Shown piece by piece: positions 37,901-50,800 of a stretch of 64,000 nt of DNA. Positions within the stretch are counted from its first letter, which is position 1. Every line of letters begins with the position of its first letter. Source of the DNA: Plasmopara viticola (taxonomy: Eukaryota; Oomycota; Peronosporomycetes; Peronosporales; Peronosporaceae); assembly GCA_001695595.3 (NCBI GenBank), contig MBPM02000003.1, positions 1,364,001-1,428,000 on the forward strand. The letters run 5' to 3'. The position numbers and the translations under genes were made by a program. The notes under the pieces were generated by a model, which made no database searches, had not been told where the DNA came from, and saw only the letters and a program-made list of their open reading frames with translations.

Positions 37901-39859
37901 ACTGAAATCAATGCAAAAGTTCTCATTAAGCGAAGGTTATTCGACAAAAAATAAAAGGACTAGGAATGATAAGCACGGAAACACCCGTGTGTCGATACCA
38001 GCTCCATATGACTAAAGACAATTATTGAATAAATAGGCTAGGTTGTGGCAGGAAAGCAAAGACTCTTTCTTGCTCTCGTCGTGCATCGCCACCTGCAATG
38101 TGAATTGCCCATGGCTACATGCTCAACACATGGGAAAAGATTTAAATGGATAAACTGACGGCTACACGGGTTACAAGCCCTGGAAAGTATTTTCGCATCG
38201 TCAGTGAAAAAGTGCATGACGCTGCTTAAGGAGGAGATGCCGAAGAGCAGGTTTCATTAAAGGATACGATGTGAAGGCTGACGTAAGGACATTGAAGACT
38301 GGGCGGAGGTGAAGGTTGCGCATTTTTAATCTGGAGAAGGTGGGCGAAAGTATTTAAGCATGATCTCACGCCAGGTGAATATTCTTTACCCATTTCCCGT
38401 GTTCAGAAGTTACAATCTTACTGTCGGTATACCGTGTGCTATAATTCGTGCTTTCAATAGTGTTATTAGCAAAAATTCAATTTTGCGACGGGTGTGGTTT
38501 TACGACGTACTCTAGAAAAATTGTGGCTACAAGCCTTGGGAGGGTGGCGATACCTAGGGTGTGTGTGTCGATACTGGCCCCCATATTCATAAGGTCCAAA
38601 CTTTGCAACAGGCCAATTATATTTTTAAGCCATCCAGGCGCATTTATATTGAGTAGCGCCTATCCGTGGCATCACTGTTGCGGGTCATGCACTTTGACAC
38701 GTGAGGTATGACAGATCCGCTTATGAGCAGACTCAAGTTTTTTGAAGCCAGCTGTTGATCAGCATTGCTCTTACTTTTTTACGTGTGCGTAAATGCTTCA
38801 GCTGCTCGTTTGATCATGTCGTAATGTTCTCGTCTCGATCTAAGTTTGCTGAGTCTATCGGCGCTATATTGCGCTTGATATGGGCGATTTCATGCGTCAG
38901 CAAAGCAATGATTAACGTTTTTATTGCCTTGATCTCTTTATCTAAGAGATGACTCTGCAGTTCACAGCGCCTTCATCGCCGATGCGGTAAATGAGATGGC
39001 AGTAAGATTTTTGCTAAGAAATTCTACTTTATTGTTAGCGCCGACAGACCACTCTAAGTGTTCAACTGACCTGAGAAGTCTGCTTGACGAAGTACCGTCG
39101 CCAAAATCCTGGATTTAATAAGGTGTCTCTGTCTTTAAGCCACACTCCTTCATCTTATCGGAATTCATTATGAAATTTTGAGTCTTTAATAGATCCAAGC
39201 GTAGCTTCCGCATTACTTGCACTGACCCGATCGCACACTTCGCATTGAGCTGCCAACTAATAAAAGAGAGTCCAATCGTTTGCAAAGGTCTTACTTTGCG
39301 TCTCCGTCAGCGTGGCTAGTTGGTTTCTTATGGTGGCTCTTGACCGGGTGGCGCTGGTTAAACCGTCATGGTGAGAGATAGGACAAGGAGTTGGTACGCG
39401 CCACTTACGTAAACGATAGTATAATTTCTATGTTCGGTGTATAACTCGCACATGCTTTTTTTTCCTTGGGGGTTTGACCGCTTTCCATAGCAGATGGAAC
39501 TTAGGGCAAATAGGCCAGTTATATACGAGACAATTTACGCATAGGACTGGGGACCTATGCCGATCACAAAGCATGCTTTACGTAATTCTTAGCATAAATT
39601 GCTTACGTTCGCATAATAAGATTAAATTATGGTGCGCCGCCCCCTCATGTATACAATCAGTGTCATAGCCCCCGTTGCAGGGAAAGTATCAAGGTGAGCT
39701 CTAATGCACTCCGGTCAATGGTCTAATCATCGGGGAAAGTTATTGCAGCTCTACAATTCTCAGAGCTTCATCCTGCGGTGCCTCGAGTAGGTACAGGACT
39801 ACGTGGCACAACGCAAAGTAGGCCCGTAATCTTTTTTTCGAAAGCAATCATATAACTTG
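31931..39859. other. Gene-poor desert downstream of the gypsy relic
   Basis: No gene was recognised. It contains a perfect 2 x 12-bp tandem (ATGTGCGCGAGA) at 35211-35234 and related inverted sequence blocks at 37.7 and 38.55 kb (listed separately). The remaining frames are short and motif-free. Confidence 0.4.
37670..38600. repeat. Inverted pair of LTR-like blocks
   Basis: The minus strand at about 37,740-37,670 reads GTGTGTGGCGATA, then ATGTCGATACCGGC. The plus strand at about 38,545-38,580 reads GGTGGCGATACC, then GTGTCGATACTGG. A third, partial copy (GTGTGTCGATACCAGC) lies on plus near 37,986. These may be degraded LTR ends or another dispersed repeat. The boundaries are uncertain. Confidence 0.35.
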
Positions 39860-41438
39860 TCAGATTCCTTTGTTGTAAAAGAAGTGGCGAATGGGCTGGC
39901 CATGGCAATCCACTCGAGATTGAAACTTCTCCTCAGCTCTGTCGGCCGATATTGTGCCAGTTTGAGGGAAGAGTGCAATAGCGCTTGGTATGGCACCCCA
40001 CAGGCACAGCGTGAGGACGACTGACACGAAACATATAATAAATCAAGCTAATTCATCAAAGCAATTGGCGTTAATAATGAACATACCCAATTCCGTAGCG
40101 AGTTTGGGGTACTTGGCTTTGGGCATAATCTTCTTTTTATTCATGACCTCGTAAATGTATGGCGGAAGCAGCAAAACTACAAGTGCGTTAGTTTTGCGCC
40201 AACGGAACCAGCGGCAACAACGTACTGGGCATTGGAAGCACAATGCGCGTGAGTGCCACCTGGCCAAGCGACTGGCGTCCAGCAGCCACAGATCGCCCAT
40301 GCACGTTGCCATGCTCATCCATGATATCAATGCCTTCCCTACAGCAACCTCATAAGCACGAGATGTTATATGATACAACTCGACACGTACGTAAACTCAT
40401 TAAAGCGCATTGATACAGCATTGAAAGCACCTGCGCTTGCAACAGCAACAAATGGGACCATCTGTGGAAATATTCAATCACATTAAAAATAAGTCACAGA
40501 ATCAATCAATTAGCTCTCACCTTTCCAAGGAACGAGCGCGTAGTCGGAGATAGTCCTTTTGCATTGTCTACCAATTTGCCCAGCCCAACAGCTGTCGTAC
40601 ATGACACAAACGTCGCAGTAGCATACGATTCTGTTCAAGAGACACAAAATGAGTCAATTGTATACTTGATACAATTCGTGTGCATCGATAAATTTGTACT
40701 TAAGATGCTCAAAGTGTCCTGGTCACTGCTGGCATTGCGGTTGGCATAATTGAAACCCGCGCTGTAACTTTGATTCACCCATTGCCAAAAGATCGTATTT
40801 CTCAACTGTAATAATTGCACGCACGATTGAGTACAAACGGGGTTGCAACACTGAGGTTTGAATGCAGAGTAGATGACGCACCGTGGGAGGTGCAAACAAC
40901 ATACCAGCGCAAATGGGAACATTTACTGGTACAAATGCCGAGAGCCGAAAGAACGCTGGTACTATCTCGCCAGTTTGAGGGTGCACTGCCGCTTCGTACA
41001 CTAATTTATCAAGTGTTAACATGATAGCGTCAACATGTGCACAAACTTGAATATTCTAATCCGGCAAGTCATACCCTGTCGAAGTTGCCACAGCTCCGCA
41101 TCCTTGTATTGATCGGGATCAAGTGTACCGCTGCGAAAGGCGTTGAGAGTCTTTGTCGCGTGCTGAATTTGCTCTGGGCTCAGAAATAACCATCTGTCAT
41201 AGTGATAACATTCATGTTCACGAGCCACCTCTCTTGAATGCTATTGACGTACTTTGGCGACACGAGCTCGGCGAATTTGCGCCATCGACCGACATAGGTT
41301 GAAGTATCGTGTCGCGGTTTGTCTAAAAGGTATCATGGGTGTGGCATCGTTGGGTTCGTTGCTAGTGGTGCTAGGCACCCAGTGATCCAAAGTATTGCGC
41401 GTACCGAGCGAAAAGGGAGGGAGCTGGTTGCTACCCAT
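39860..41438 (-). CDS. SFXN: Sideroflexin (mitochondrial amino-acid/tricarboxylate carrier), ten exons
   Basis: An inner-mitochondrial-membrane transporter; animal SFXN1 carries serine. Exons (minus): 41438-41405, 41322-41253, 41193-41075, 41000-40882, 40805-40700, 40630-40521, 40461-40391, 40338-40226, 40176-40087, 40020-39860. All nine introns are GT-AG, 49-82 nt long. The spliced frame is 331 codons including TGA, giving 330 residues, the normal family length. Splicing restores the signatures in order: FSLDKPRHDTSTYVGRW, WLFLSPEQI, VYEAAVHPQTGE, FRLSAFVPVNVP, FWQWVNQSYSAGFNYANR (about 120-137), MVPFVAVASAGAFN, GIDIMDEHGN, LLPPYIYEVM, LWGAIPSAIALFPQ and the C-terminal FYNKGI. Phases agree at every junction. 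No stop or frameshift is needed, so it looks functional although surrounded by element debris. Confidence 0.95.
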
Positions 41439-42239
41439 TGCAAAGGAGAAGTGCTGCACTGGTGGTGTATACAGACTTTGCGTACAATGTAATTGTAGTA
41501 TACTGCTGATATGCAGTACTTTTCAAGCGTAGTGCATCGTAATTTAATATTCGTATACTGCTCTATAGAATAAAGCCAAGTTATGCTTAAGTCACGAGGA
41601 GCATGTTGTTTTGAGATCGTGATCTACAAGACCTGTTATGCGTCAACTACTACCACCGCCGAAAGTGAGGTGAGCAAAAGTGTGCAAACTTAAATATAAG
41701 ACAATGTATTACGGTTCAACTAGGCACATCACCAAGGTAACAATGTTATAATATGCTGTCGAAAAACAGGTGTGATCGGTAATTAACTTAGCGGACCATG
41801 ATGGCCAATTTGGGGACACGATATACTTTATCCACCTACGCGTTGAATCATTTACGATTAATTGACAATTTAAATTATCTGTAGTATACAGTCAGTACAA
41901 TTGTGATCTGATCAAGCAAAAAAATACGTGCAACAGATCGCACGTACCTATCTGACCACTCCATTCGGGGCTTCAGGATGTCATTTACTGAGCTCATACA
42001 AATAGCATTGAGGAACAGGCTTGACTATATAATTAGAGACGAATCTTGGTTTTGCTAGTAGAAAAGGCTTTTGGTGTACGCCGACACTATAAGATACATA
42101 CTCAGAATGTCACATCTAAGCTTGGCCGAACGACTAAGTTGCCATCTGTACCACCTGCTATAGGAATCAAGACAGGAGAAAAGAGCAACATACGTGACCT
42201 GTTTTTCAAATAGAAAAGCTAATAAATTTGGTTACATAT
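41439..42239. other. 5' flank of sideroflexin
   Basis: No gene was recognised. Repeated GTATACTGC/GCAGTA blocks occur at 41,495-41,565, including TACTGCTGATATGCAGTA, a small inverted repeat about 70 nt upstream of the start codon. It could be regulatory, but nothing confirms this. Confidence 0.3.
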
Positions 42240-44130
42240 CTGGTGCGCCGTCCAAAGTCTTCCACACGGCAATAATCTTTCGTCCTACGTCCCGCCAAGA
42301 CGAGTCAACTTACGCCACCCATTCAGAAGCCATATAATAACCGAGTTGACCTTGCGACTTGTACATATGGTAAGGCCTTGGCAAACTCACGCGAAAGTTG
42401 CAGTACATTACCGTTAGTCGGCACCTCAGTACCTCGCACATTAGGCGAAAGCTAACTCTGGATTGTCTGGCGACTCAAAATCATCGTGAGCCTCACGAAG
42501 AAGAAATGCGAAACATCTGACAAACGGGTCAAGATAGACAGGATCACCAGCGACGATGCTAAATCGAGCTGGATCCACAGGTCGGCGCTCTACAGAGCCT
42601 CTTTTGTCACAACATGAACAACGGGAAGATATTTCCTTACGAAAAGCTTACATTGTCTTAAGGCTTCGTAAATCGTGGAGTGATCAAAAAGCCATCAACC
42701 GTTGCTCCTCTGACGCATAGAATTGCTGTGTTTCAAGTTTGATACAATGCTCGTGATGCTGAAAGCAGACTCGGGCGCAGAAGATAAAGACATCGTCTAA
42801 CGAACTGCTAAGATTTTCATGCACATGTAAAGGAGCTCCAAGCAATACTGATGACGATTTTCTTATAAAAAAACTAAGTCTTCAAATGCGCGTATCTCCG
42901 ACAGAGCCACCCAACTACACCGTGGACTAACGAACGATGGCAAAGACTCAGATGCTGTAAATGAAGGAAGCTAGGATCACTATAGGCCGCATCAACATAC
43001 ACAACCTCGTCCACCTCGATCGAAAAGATGTACACAGATCGTACTACTTAACGGCATATCTCATTTCGACGACTGCTTTTCTCGTAGACGCTGAGACGAC
43101 CAACTTTTTATCTCAACCTCAAAACGCCTGTCGATCAAATCTTCGGTTTCGATCGTACACTCAACCTGTCAGTATCCACGCTGCTCCAAGGTGTTGCTCG
43201 ATCCTCATCCTATCCACTTCTACGAAGAAGACTTTCTAGCCCAGAAATTGCCGACATGCGAGTAACGCCAGTGCAAATACAGCTGATCTAAATTATCCAA
43301 CTTTCTACGCTATCAGTCGCTTGACAAAGCATTTTTTAGCTTCGGGAGATTGCTTACCGACTCTGCATCAGCAACGTTGTCATATCAGACGAGATAATTT
43401 GAATTCCTCCAACGATAAGGGCAATATTACGGCTATAAAATATTTTTTGTAGGCGATACTACCACACAAGAAAATAACACGGCAATCTGCCGTTAAGTAT
43501 CTATACCGCCTCGGCTTTGCGGCCATAAGGGCACAACCGCAACTTTATACTTGCTCCAAGGGACCTCGTAGATCAATAAAGAGACTCTTGCCTTCAATTT
43601 GCTTACAGATCTGGAATTCTTTCCGACTTTTAATGACGTTGGAGAAGTCTAGTTGTTAAGTCTGTAGGTGGCAAGTCTAACCAAACTAGTGTCAAAAGCC
43701 TGATCAGTACCTTTATAGATCGAGTGACCGGCATCAAAGAGCATATGTCCGAGCCCTGCGAAAAAGTCATTATTGTTCAGCTGTGATCTTGTATCAGCGA
43801 AGCCAATATCTAGTACTAGTAACAGCCCACTTCACGACGAGATTTACCCGATCCGAATAATCCGGAGTGGACGCGATCATATGTTTCAGCACGTTGAAGT
43901 CATAAAAACACGGCTCCACTTGTCACCTCTGTCGGGTTTACCTAACTGACTTTGATCAAATGTACAATCTTCTGCTTCGAATATTTCGTTTAGATCGACA
44001 TCGATTGGGTTTATTAAGATGCAGCGCATGCTTCTCACAATTCGCCCAGTGTCCTTTAAATTCTTTGAGAGAGCTTCTATCCAACACGTGATGCCCTCGA
44101 TAATTTAATCCGGCGGTACCTCCAAAAAGT
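42240..44130 (-). pseudogene. Degraded coding region of unknown family
   Basis: Several protein-like stretches follow one another on the minus strand in different frames. One is a 70-codon open run from about 44,098 to 43,882 (with RCILINPIDVDLNEIFEAED and QLGKPDRGDKWSR). Another is a run in the next frame (YDFNVLKHMIASTPDYSD, about 43,910-43,845), and a third is FSIVAGDPVYLDPFVRCF near 42,570. Stops lie between them. I do not recognise the family. It may be a dead mobile-element or effector-type gene, or an intron-rich gene that I failed to splice. Confidence 0.4.
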
Positions 44131-47100
44131 TATTCTTAAGCAATGATTAAGCGGTTCCATTGGTCATGTAAGGATGGGACAGCTGTGTCCTACGGCACGC
44201 CATCACCACTCCAGTGCCGCACAGCCAAATACATGGCAGGGAACAATGCAAGTACATATGGTGGTACTTGCATCCAATAACAAAAACAAAAACAATACAT
44301 TTGCTCAGTTTATATTCAAAACAAAAATTCCATCCTACGTAAGCTCAGTTGAAATTCTCACATTCAACTTGAAAAAAGAAAAGAAAAATTAAGAAAGAGG
44401 AAGTAGTTGCATTCTTTTCATTTTTGTTCTCATTTTTAAAGTTACTCTCCGATACACAAGCCTCTTCTTCCAGCCTTCGCCTCTACTTCGTCCTACGTCT
44501 ATCCCACCTTCGTCCTACCTCGTCCGACGCCATAAGTTTGCCTAGCATTACAGGTCACATTCTCTTATTAGAATACAGGTTTTGCACTAAAAGTATTAGG
44601 TTTCGGGCGTTTCGAAAACGTCGTTGAAGAATGACTGCTAATTTACTGCAGGTTGTTGATAATTGGAATCGAATAGCTCATTGAATGAGCTTAACAGCTC
44701 ACCAGGCTCTAATTAGTACAGCGTCGGACATCGACTGTACCACTCTCGATGTTAATGGAAATCGGTGATGCTCAAAAAAAAAATGGACGCCTAGATATTT
44801 TTTTTTAAAATCTGTCGATCAAGTCGGACAATTTCACTTAAGAGCTGTTTTACGCTTTTTTTCTGCATTACTAATTTGGTAGTTTTTGAATGCACATCGC
44901 AATGGTTCGCTTGTGTAGCCTGAAGAAAGGAACTGATTCTTCTTAAAAGCAGATACAGATAATCTTTGATGATTAATCATGGCCTTCTGACTGCTTTATA
45001 AGGTCAATCTGGATTTATTTATCTTCTGAGCTTTCAGTGGTCATATTTGCTACCGATAAATCGTTCGATTTTTAGTGACGAGATCTCCTTCTTCGCGGAT
45101 TCTAATTTGTAACTTCATTTGGTAGACTCGTCCTTGAACTTAGTCAGATCAGCTTGAATCTGGTTCTGTTCTGATCGAGGTCTCGATCCAGTCGCTCTCC
45201 ATCTTTGTGATCTGGCTCGATCGAGGATCCTCTGCTCGCTGGTACACGCCCTTCGGTACATCACGTTCATGATGGTCGGTCAGCATCGCATGGTACGACA
45301 ATCTGATCGCTCACCTCATTCTTGCCGTTGATAGTAGCTTGAGACCAAATTTGCCAATCGGCGTTTTTTCATATTTTGTTTTTCGTAAGCGATTTTCAGA
45401 TAGATATGAGCTAATTTCGAAAGAAATATTGATCGATCAATTCCACTTTAGATGTTAAGGAACTTCGTTGCAGCGGGGTCAATTTTTTTGTAAGAATTTG
45501 ACCAAAGTGGCATTAAACTTGATACGATTTTTCGTAACTCCCCCGTACAAATTTGACGTCATGTCACCTTATAACACAAAATGACATAGATCGTAACGAT
45601 AACATCACACAAATTAATGTTAGAATTGTCAAGCTCGTGGTTGATTGACAAAGAACCCAAGTCATAATCCACAGTGTAAAATCTGTGGATTATGACTTGG
45701 GTTCTTTGTCAATCAGTTTTGATTCAATAGAAATCAATCTGCTCGTTTTGGCGCTTAAGTCTACTCTTCCCGCCTTGCCGCCACGGTACAGATCCTGCAG
45801 ATGTTGACGTTGGATCTAAATCATTCAATGTATCATTGCTATAGCTTTCGGGTGGCTCGCAACGGTTGTTACCTAGAATTGCGCTCTGAGGTGAGCGTTA
45901 TTGTATTAAAGATGCTCCTATGTTGGTTATCTCTGATTAATCCAAAGAGCTCTTACTTTGGTGTACATTCGTGCATCAGCTTTCTCTCAGCAGCTTTGTA
46001 GCGCAATTATTTCCGCGAGTCATAGCAACCAGAGTAAGATCGTCTGATGCCTCATTCCTCATCATTTAATGGATCTTGTAGACCGAATTATCCTCAGTCG
46101 CCTGCTAAAACTTCTCGTTTTTAAGAGCAGCGACCATAGCTGCAGCAACTAGATATACAGCGGGACTGCCAGAGCCATTTTATCAGAGGAAGCTTGAGTC
46201 TTGATCTCTTTCTCTCGTCTCGAAAAGACAGTGATAGTGTTGGATTGCTATCTGCCTGATTTTACGGGTTAGTATTAGGCTTAATGCTGGGTTTAATTTT
46301 AATCTATACAGGCTAAACTTTATCCCTAAGTACTAATTGAACCTTCTGCGGTTTAATATACGACAATCTTTTTCCAGTACGGTACGTTTGGCCAATTTGC
46401 ATTAAGCAATGATGTATTGTTTTCTGTAAGTTCCTCAGCACTAGCTTAAAAGCAGTGCCGAGCAACTCTCGAATACAGATGAATCTCGGAATCCTGCGGA
46501 CCATATTGTCTTTTGAGACAACTTCATAAGCTGCTAGGTCCGTCGACATTATCATTGTTGTCAACCCAAGCTTGTCAAGTCTAAAGTGTATCGACATGTA
46601 CAAGAAATTTAATTTGAAAGACTGACTGCGTTTGCAAAGGACAAAAGGCACCTTTGTACATTTCGTGTGTGGCCGTACATCATCCCAACACTTCAAAATA
46701 GCGAATATACGCTTAGGTGCGGCTCTATTGCGCCTGCCTACGTCTAGAATGACAGAAAGGACGTATTTATGGCTGTACATCATCTCAGCACTTCAAAAGA
46801 GATAGTAGAATGTAAATAGGAACATGACCCCCGCCAAGCTACATAAAGGTGTGATTGATTGACCATCAAGACTTCATTAGAATATTTGCCGAAATTAATC
46901 TCTTATTAAAAGATGATTATGAGCTTAATTTGCATTTTTCCACTACGTCTTAAGCTGTTTCGCACGTCCTAAACTTTTTTTTAGAATGGCAGCCAAATGA
47001 CATCTTTTAAAGCTTAAAACCTATGCTCTATATCACGTACATGAGCACTAGTTTTGCTCGAAAAAAAGGATATTCATCGCGTGGTGTCTGGAAGACGCGG

Positions 47101-47500
47101 TCGATGTACTTATATTTTGTAGCTATAGCATCACACAAATATCGCTTCACGGCGCGAAAAGTCCTGGGACATTGTGTATCGGCAATGACCAACTCAAGCT
47201 TTCTGTTGCTAACAATGGCAACACGTGTGTCTTGAGCGTATTAAAACTGATGTACTTTAAACAGCTGTAGTCCCTACCTTGGCTAAAGGTTGCATATACA
47301 AAATTGTCGATTTCATTTTTGAATACCTGCCCGAGTAGGGAAATTAAGTTTGCTTTGCTTGTTTGCAGATCGTGTCCCTTTTAATCATTAATGCGACCTA
47401 CCGCAAAGTTCCTTCATCAGGAACTGAGCAATGTTGAAGCTTATTCGGGGCGAAATAAGTTACATAGATTAAGAAACATAAGTAGAAGTAGTTACTTTAT
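44131..47500. other. Gene-poor stretch with hairpin and short repeats
   Basis: No gene was recognised. A motif-free 156-codon minus frame (46313-46783) contains one unit of a diverged direct repeat, GGCCGTACATCATC at about 46,670 and GGCTGTACATCATC at about 46,769. A pyrimidine-rich CTTCGTCCTAC repeat lies near 44,485-44,520. The perfect hairpin at 45,642 is listed separately. Confidence 0.4.
45642..45715. repeat. Perfect 33-bp inverted repeat with 8-nt loop
   Basis: Positions 45642-45674 and 45683-45715 are exact reverse complements, separated by TGTAAAAT. The match stops abruptly on both sides. A transcript would form a 33-bp perfect stem. No ORF or terminal repeat structure surrounds it. 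Confidence 0.9.
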
Positions 47501-47837
47501 AGCTTCGGAAAAGGTTGGGGTGACGCCCTCCTTCCAAGCGCTGGGGCTAAATGCTCGCGCGCTTCGGGCAGCTGCTCTCGGGCATCTGCAGGTCTCTTAC
47601 GAGTCTCACCCTCGACGCGACGGTCTCCAGCATCAGGGCGCCACCTGGGCTCTTACCAAGTCAGAGATAAACAAAATAATGGAAGACCCTCACGACCTCG
47701 GTGCTGGCTGCACTGCCCGCCGAACGATACCCGACGTATGCGGACACCACTCTATGCCGTGGACATGCCAGACTGAGCCTACCACGTGCATAACTTGGCA
47801 ACGCGATAACGTAATACATTACATTACATTACATTAA
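47500..47837 (+). mobile_element. LINE-like 3' end with (ATTAC)n tail
   Basis: A segment clearly richer in GC than its surroundings (about 47,515-47,795) runs into a pure ATTAC-type pentamer array at about 47,812-47,835, ending TTAAA. A tandem short-repeat tail after a GC-rich 3' segment is typical of 5'-truncated non-LTR retrotransposons. The plus strand is open as a 148-codon frame (47391-47837) across it, but no reverse transcriptase or endonuclease motif is visible, as expected if only the 3' end inserted. No target-site duplication was found by eye. Confidence 0.5.
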
Positions 47838-50800
47838 ATACGTTATAGCGCTGTGCAGCCGCACTGAATATCTTGTGGAGCATCAAGAAGTAACTCACAT
47901 TAATATTGCATGCAGAATGTAGAGTAAGAAAAGCCTTGGCGCATTGGTGCTGAATGATACTTGGAGCATGTTTTCAAACATGGCATGTAAAGCCAATTGG
48001 ATGCATGTATACTGCACAACATTTATCGTCTGCAAGATCTATCGAAGGCCGCGTAGTCACCATTTGTCCTGGAGTCATGGTCTCAGGGCTTAAGCGATTA
48101 AAATACATGTTTGATCAGTAAAGTGCATTCAAATCGTGCTTTAATGCTGCTAACGACTCCAATTGTAAAGTATTACGAATATATACAGGCACAAACCTTA
48201 TTCCAAGGGTTTGAAAAATATTGTCGTTCACCGATAAAAAATAGATCACCCAACCTCAAACGCTGACAGAATGCAGAAAAGTACGCCAAATCGAGCAATA
48301 GGCAACGGCTGTCTTGAACCTCACCGCATTAGCGGACTTAAACTGCCTTTATCAATTTAGGCTACTTTGAATTGTATACAAATGCTTAGCGTATTGACAC
48401 TGCTAAGAATTATTAAATCGCACAGGAAAGCTGATAATTTGTTAATCTATTGTTGTACTTTACTTGGAAACTAATAAGCAGCAGAACAAGATTCAAGGCT
48501 TTTCGCAAAATAATTGTACAAAACCGTCTTTTGTAGGGAATTCAAACTTGACCTATTTCCCGTAGGTTCCCCGAGGCCAAATCACATAGCGGTATTAAGT
48601 CATGGGCGCTGATAGAAGCGCATAAAACACCTTCTTTGCGCCACAAAAGAAGAACCGTACAATAGAGCAGGGAAGGCCGCCCTGCTCTTCCTACTAGCTA
48701 GACCTGCTTCTGTTTCGAGTGGATCGCCTGCCAAAAAAAGACTGATAGCGAAGAAAAGCGAAATCCACCAAGTCAGAACAATTAAAGAGAGACTCAGCTC
48801 GTACAAAGCCGAGCCTCACTGACGTGTCTGGCTTGAAGTATGGCTTTTATTGATATTTGAGAGCTGAGACGAGCAAACATATTGAAAGTGGCACGTCATC
48901 ACCGGTATAATTGTCATCGGCGATGCTGACGGATTGCAGAGAGTGTCGTCCTTCTGTGAGACCTGGTAGCTAAACAGATGACAAGTCAATTGTCAGGTGA
49001 AGATACACAAACCGCACTAAGCTCATCGGAGGTTTGCGTATCCTCGCCGTAGTTTGCCCAAGGTCCTATTCAGCCAAAACAAATTTGACTTTCTTACGGT
49101 TTCTAAAGGTGACAAAATTCTATAATTGTTCACATGCAATTTTGGTGGCCGCAAGCCATATTTTTACGTGCTTAGAGGTCCAGGCAAGGCGTTGTACAAA
49201 CTGCCATTCGTGCTATCAGTAAGCTCCACGCATATCCTGCGATACACACGATGGGAGGATACATTTTTCGAGCTGACGTACATGTAATTTGAGACGTGAC
49301 TATTGTCACCGGCAGCTTAAAAGGTAATGTCGCCCCACCATCACTTTACATTGCTTTGGAAATACATACGCGACGGTACTATCCGCAGGAATCTGTGGCT
49401 GCATCGGACGGAAGACAAACTTCCCAAAGGGAATAAAGGGATTTTATTACCTTGAAAACGATCAGGATCTGTAACAAATCCAGACGGAGTATAGGTTAAT
49501 GATAAACTTTAAGATGGTACCAATTGGCGGCTGTAAATCATCAGTTCAGCAGTAGCAAGACAAGAATCCGCAAGAGCTCGCCATTTTATATCACTTCTCA
49601 ACTCGCAAGAAAACGGACACTTTTTCTGCTGATCCCTTTTCGCTCATCGTCTAAGCCTCAATCAGCATTTAGCCACTCAAGAAGCTTTTTCCGTAAGGAT
49701 TTTACATGGCAGCACTTGTTGTGTCAACTTTGAAAGTTCAAGGCAAGAAAGCTCGTGGCCGCTTGTTGAAAAGCGAGTCAACTTATGATTGTTGGTACGA
49801 GTTACATAGTAAAAGCACCAAATTACGATAGGTAGTCATTTCTGCACAGCCAAAATTTCAGTAAACTTTTGTGTAGTTTGGTACAAATATCTGGAGCTCT
49901 TCTAGTCGGTCTATAGCTGGGTACTTTTGTCTTCAGTAAATCCCAGTCACGCTGCTGAGAACACTGAGACTAAATTCAAATGAGTACCCACTTGCTTTGC
50001 TGAAAGCAAACTTTAAGCTGCTGAGCTATTTCGCTAAGCTTCGGTGTATGGGTAGACAAAAGACTCGTCAGTTTGACAGTCCAGTTATAAACACCACCGT
50101 ATTCTAACAAATCGCAACGAGAAGCATGACAAGCTTTGAAAGACTTTGTGGCTAATAGAGCTAAAGGAACCAACACTCGTCCAGGTCATCAGAAGCAAAA
50201 TTTTATATCTAAACGAAGAACTTGGCTTATGACACCACTAAGTTTAAAGCATAGTATTAAGCAAGCTTGAGAGCTTCTGCAAGGGTTGTCTGACCTCAAT
50301 GCATGTTGGAATTGTTGGCAAAGGTAATAAACAATGAATTTTGCAACGAGACTGCACCACGCCAATAGGTGCCACTTGTAGACAACAGAGTCGTTTAAGA
50401 CTTTGTCACGCCAATCTCAGGTAATTTAGGCAAATTCGTACCAGACTGGTACCGTGCCTTTAAAGGCGACTGCGAGTGCATGAACGTGCACAAGACATAG
50501 GCACGGATCAAAGCTTAACTGCACACACGCTAAAGGTCTTATCCTTTCGAGATTAGTATTCGAGAAAAGAAATTTTTAGCGGAAGCAAAGAGTTAGTACT
50601 TGCAAGCACGTCCCTAGCTCCATCAAAACACAGCAAATATTGTATCAATTAATCAGTCTTTGAACTGCACTCGTTTAGGAACGGGATAGTGGTACCGGAA
50701 TATCTCGTTTCTTTTTTGCACGCCTCCTCTGCATATGGTATTGTTTAATTGGATCACATCTGGTAGCACTTCGTAGTCAGTCCTACATTTGTGCAGACAT

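Noticed and set aside
46313..46783. 156-codon minus-strand frame as a gene
   Set aside because: It contains part of a diverged direct repeat and has no motif; it is probably chance.
50280..50530. Copia-type integrase fragment (Cys-rich reading)
   Set aside because: The Cys/His spacing does not fit the zinc finger and no DDE motif follows.
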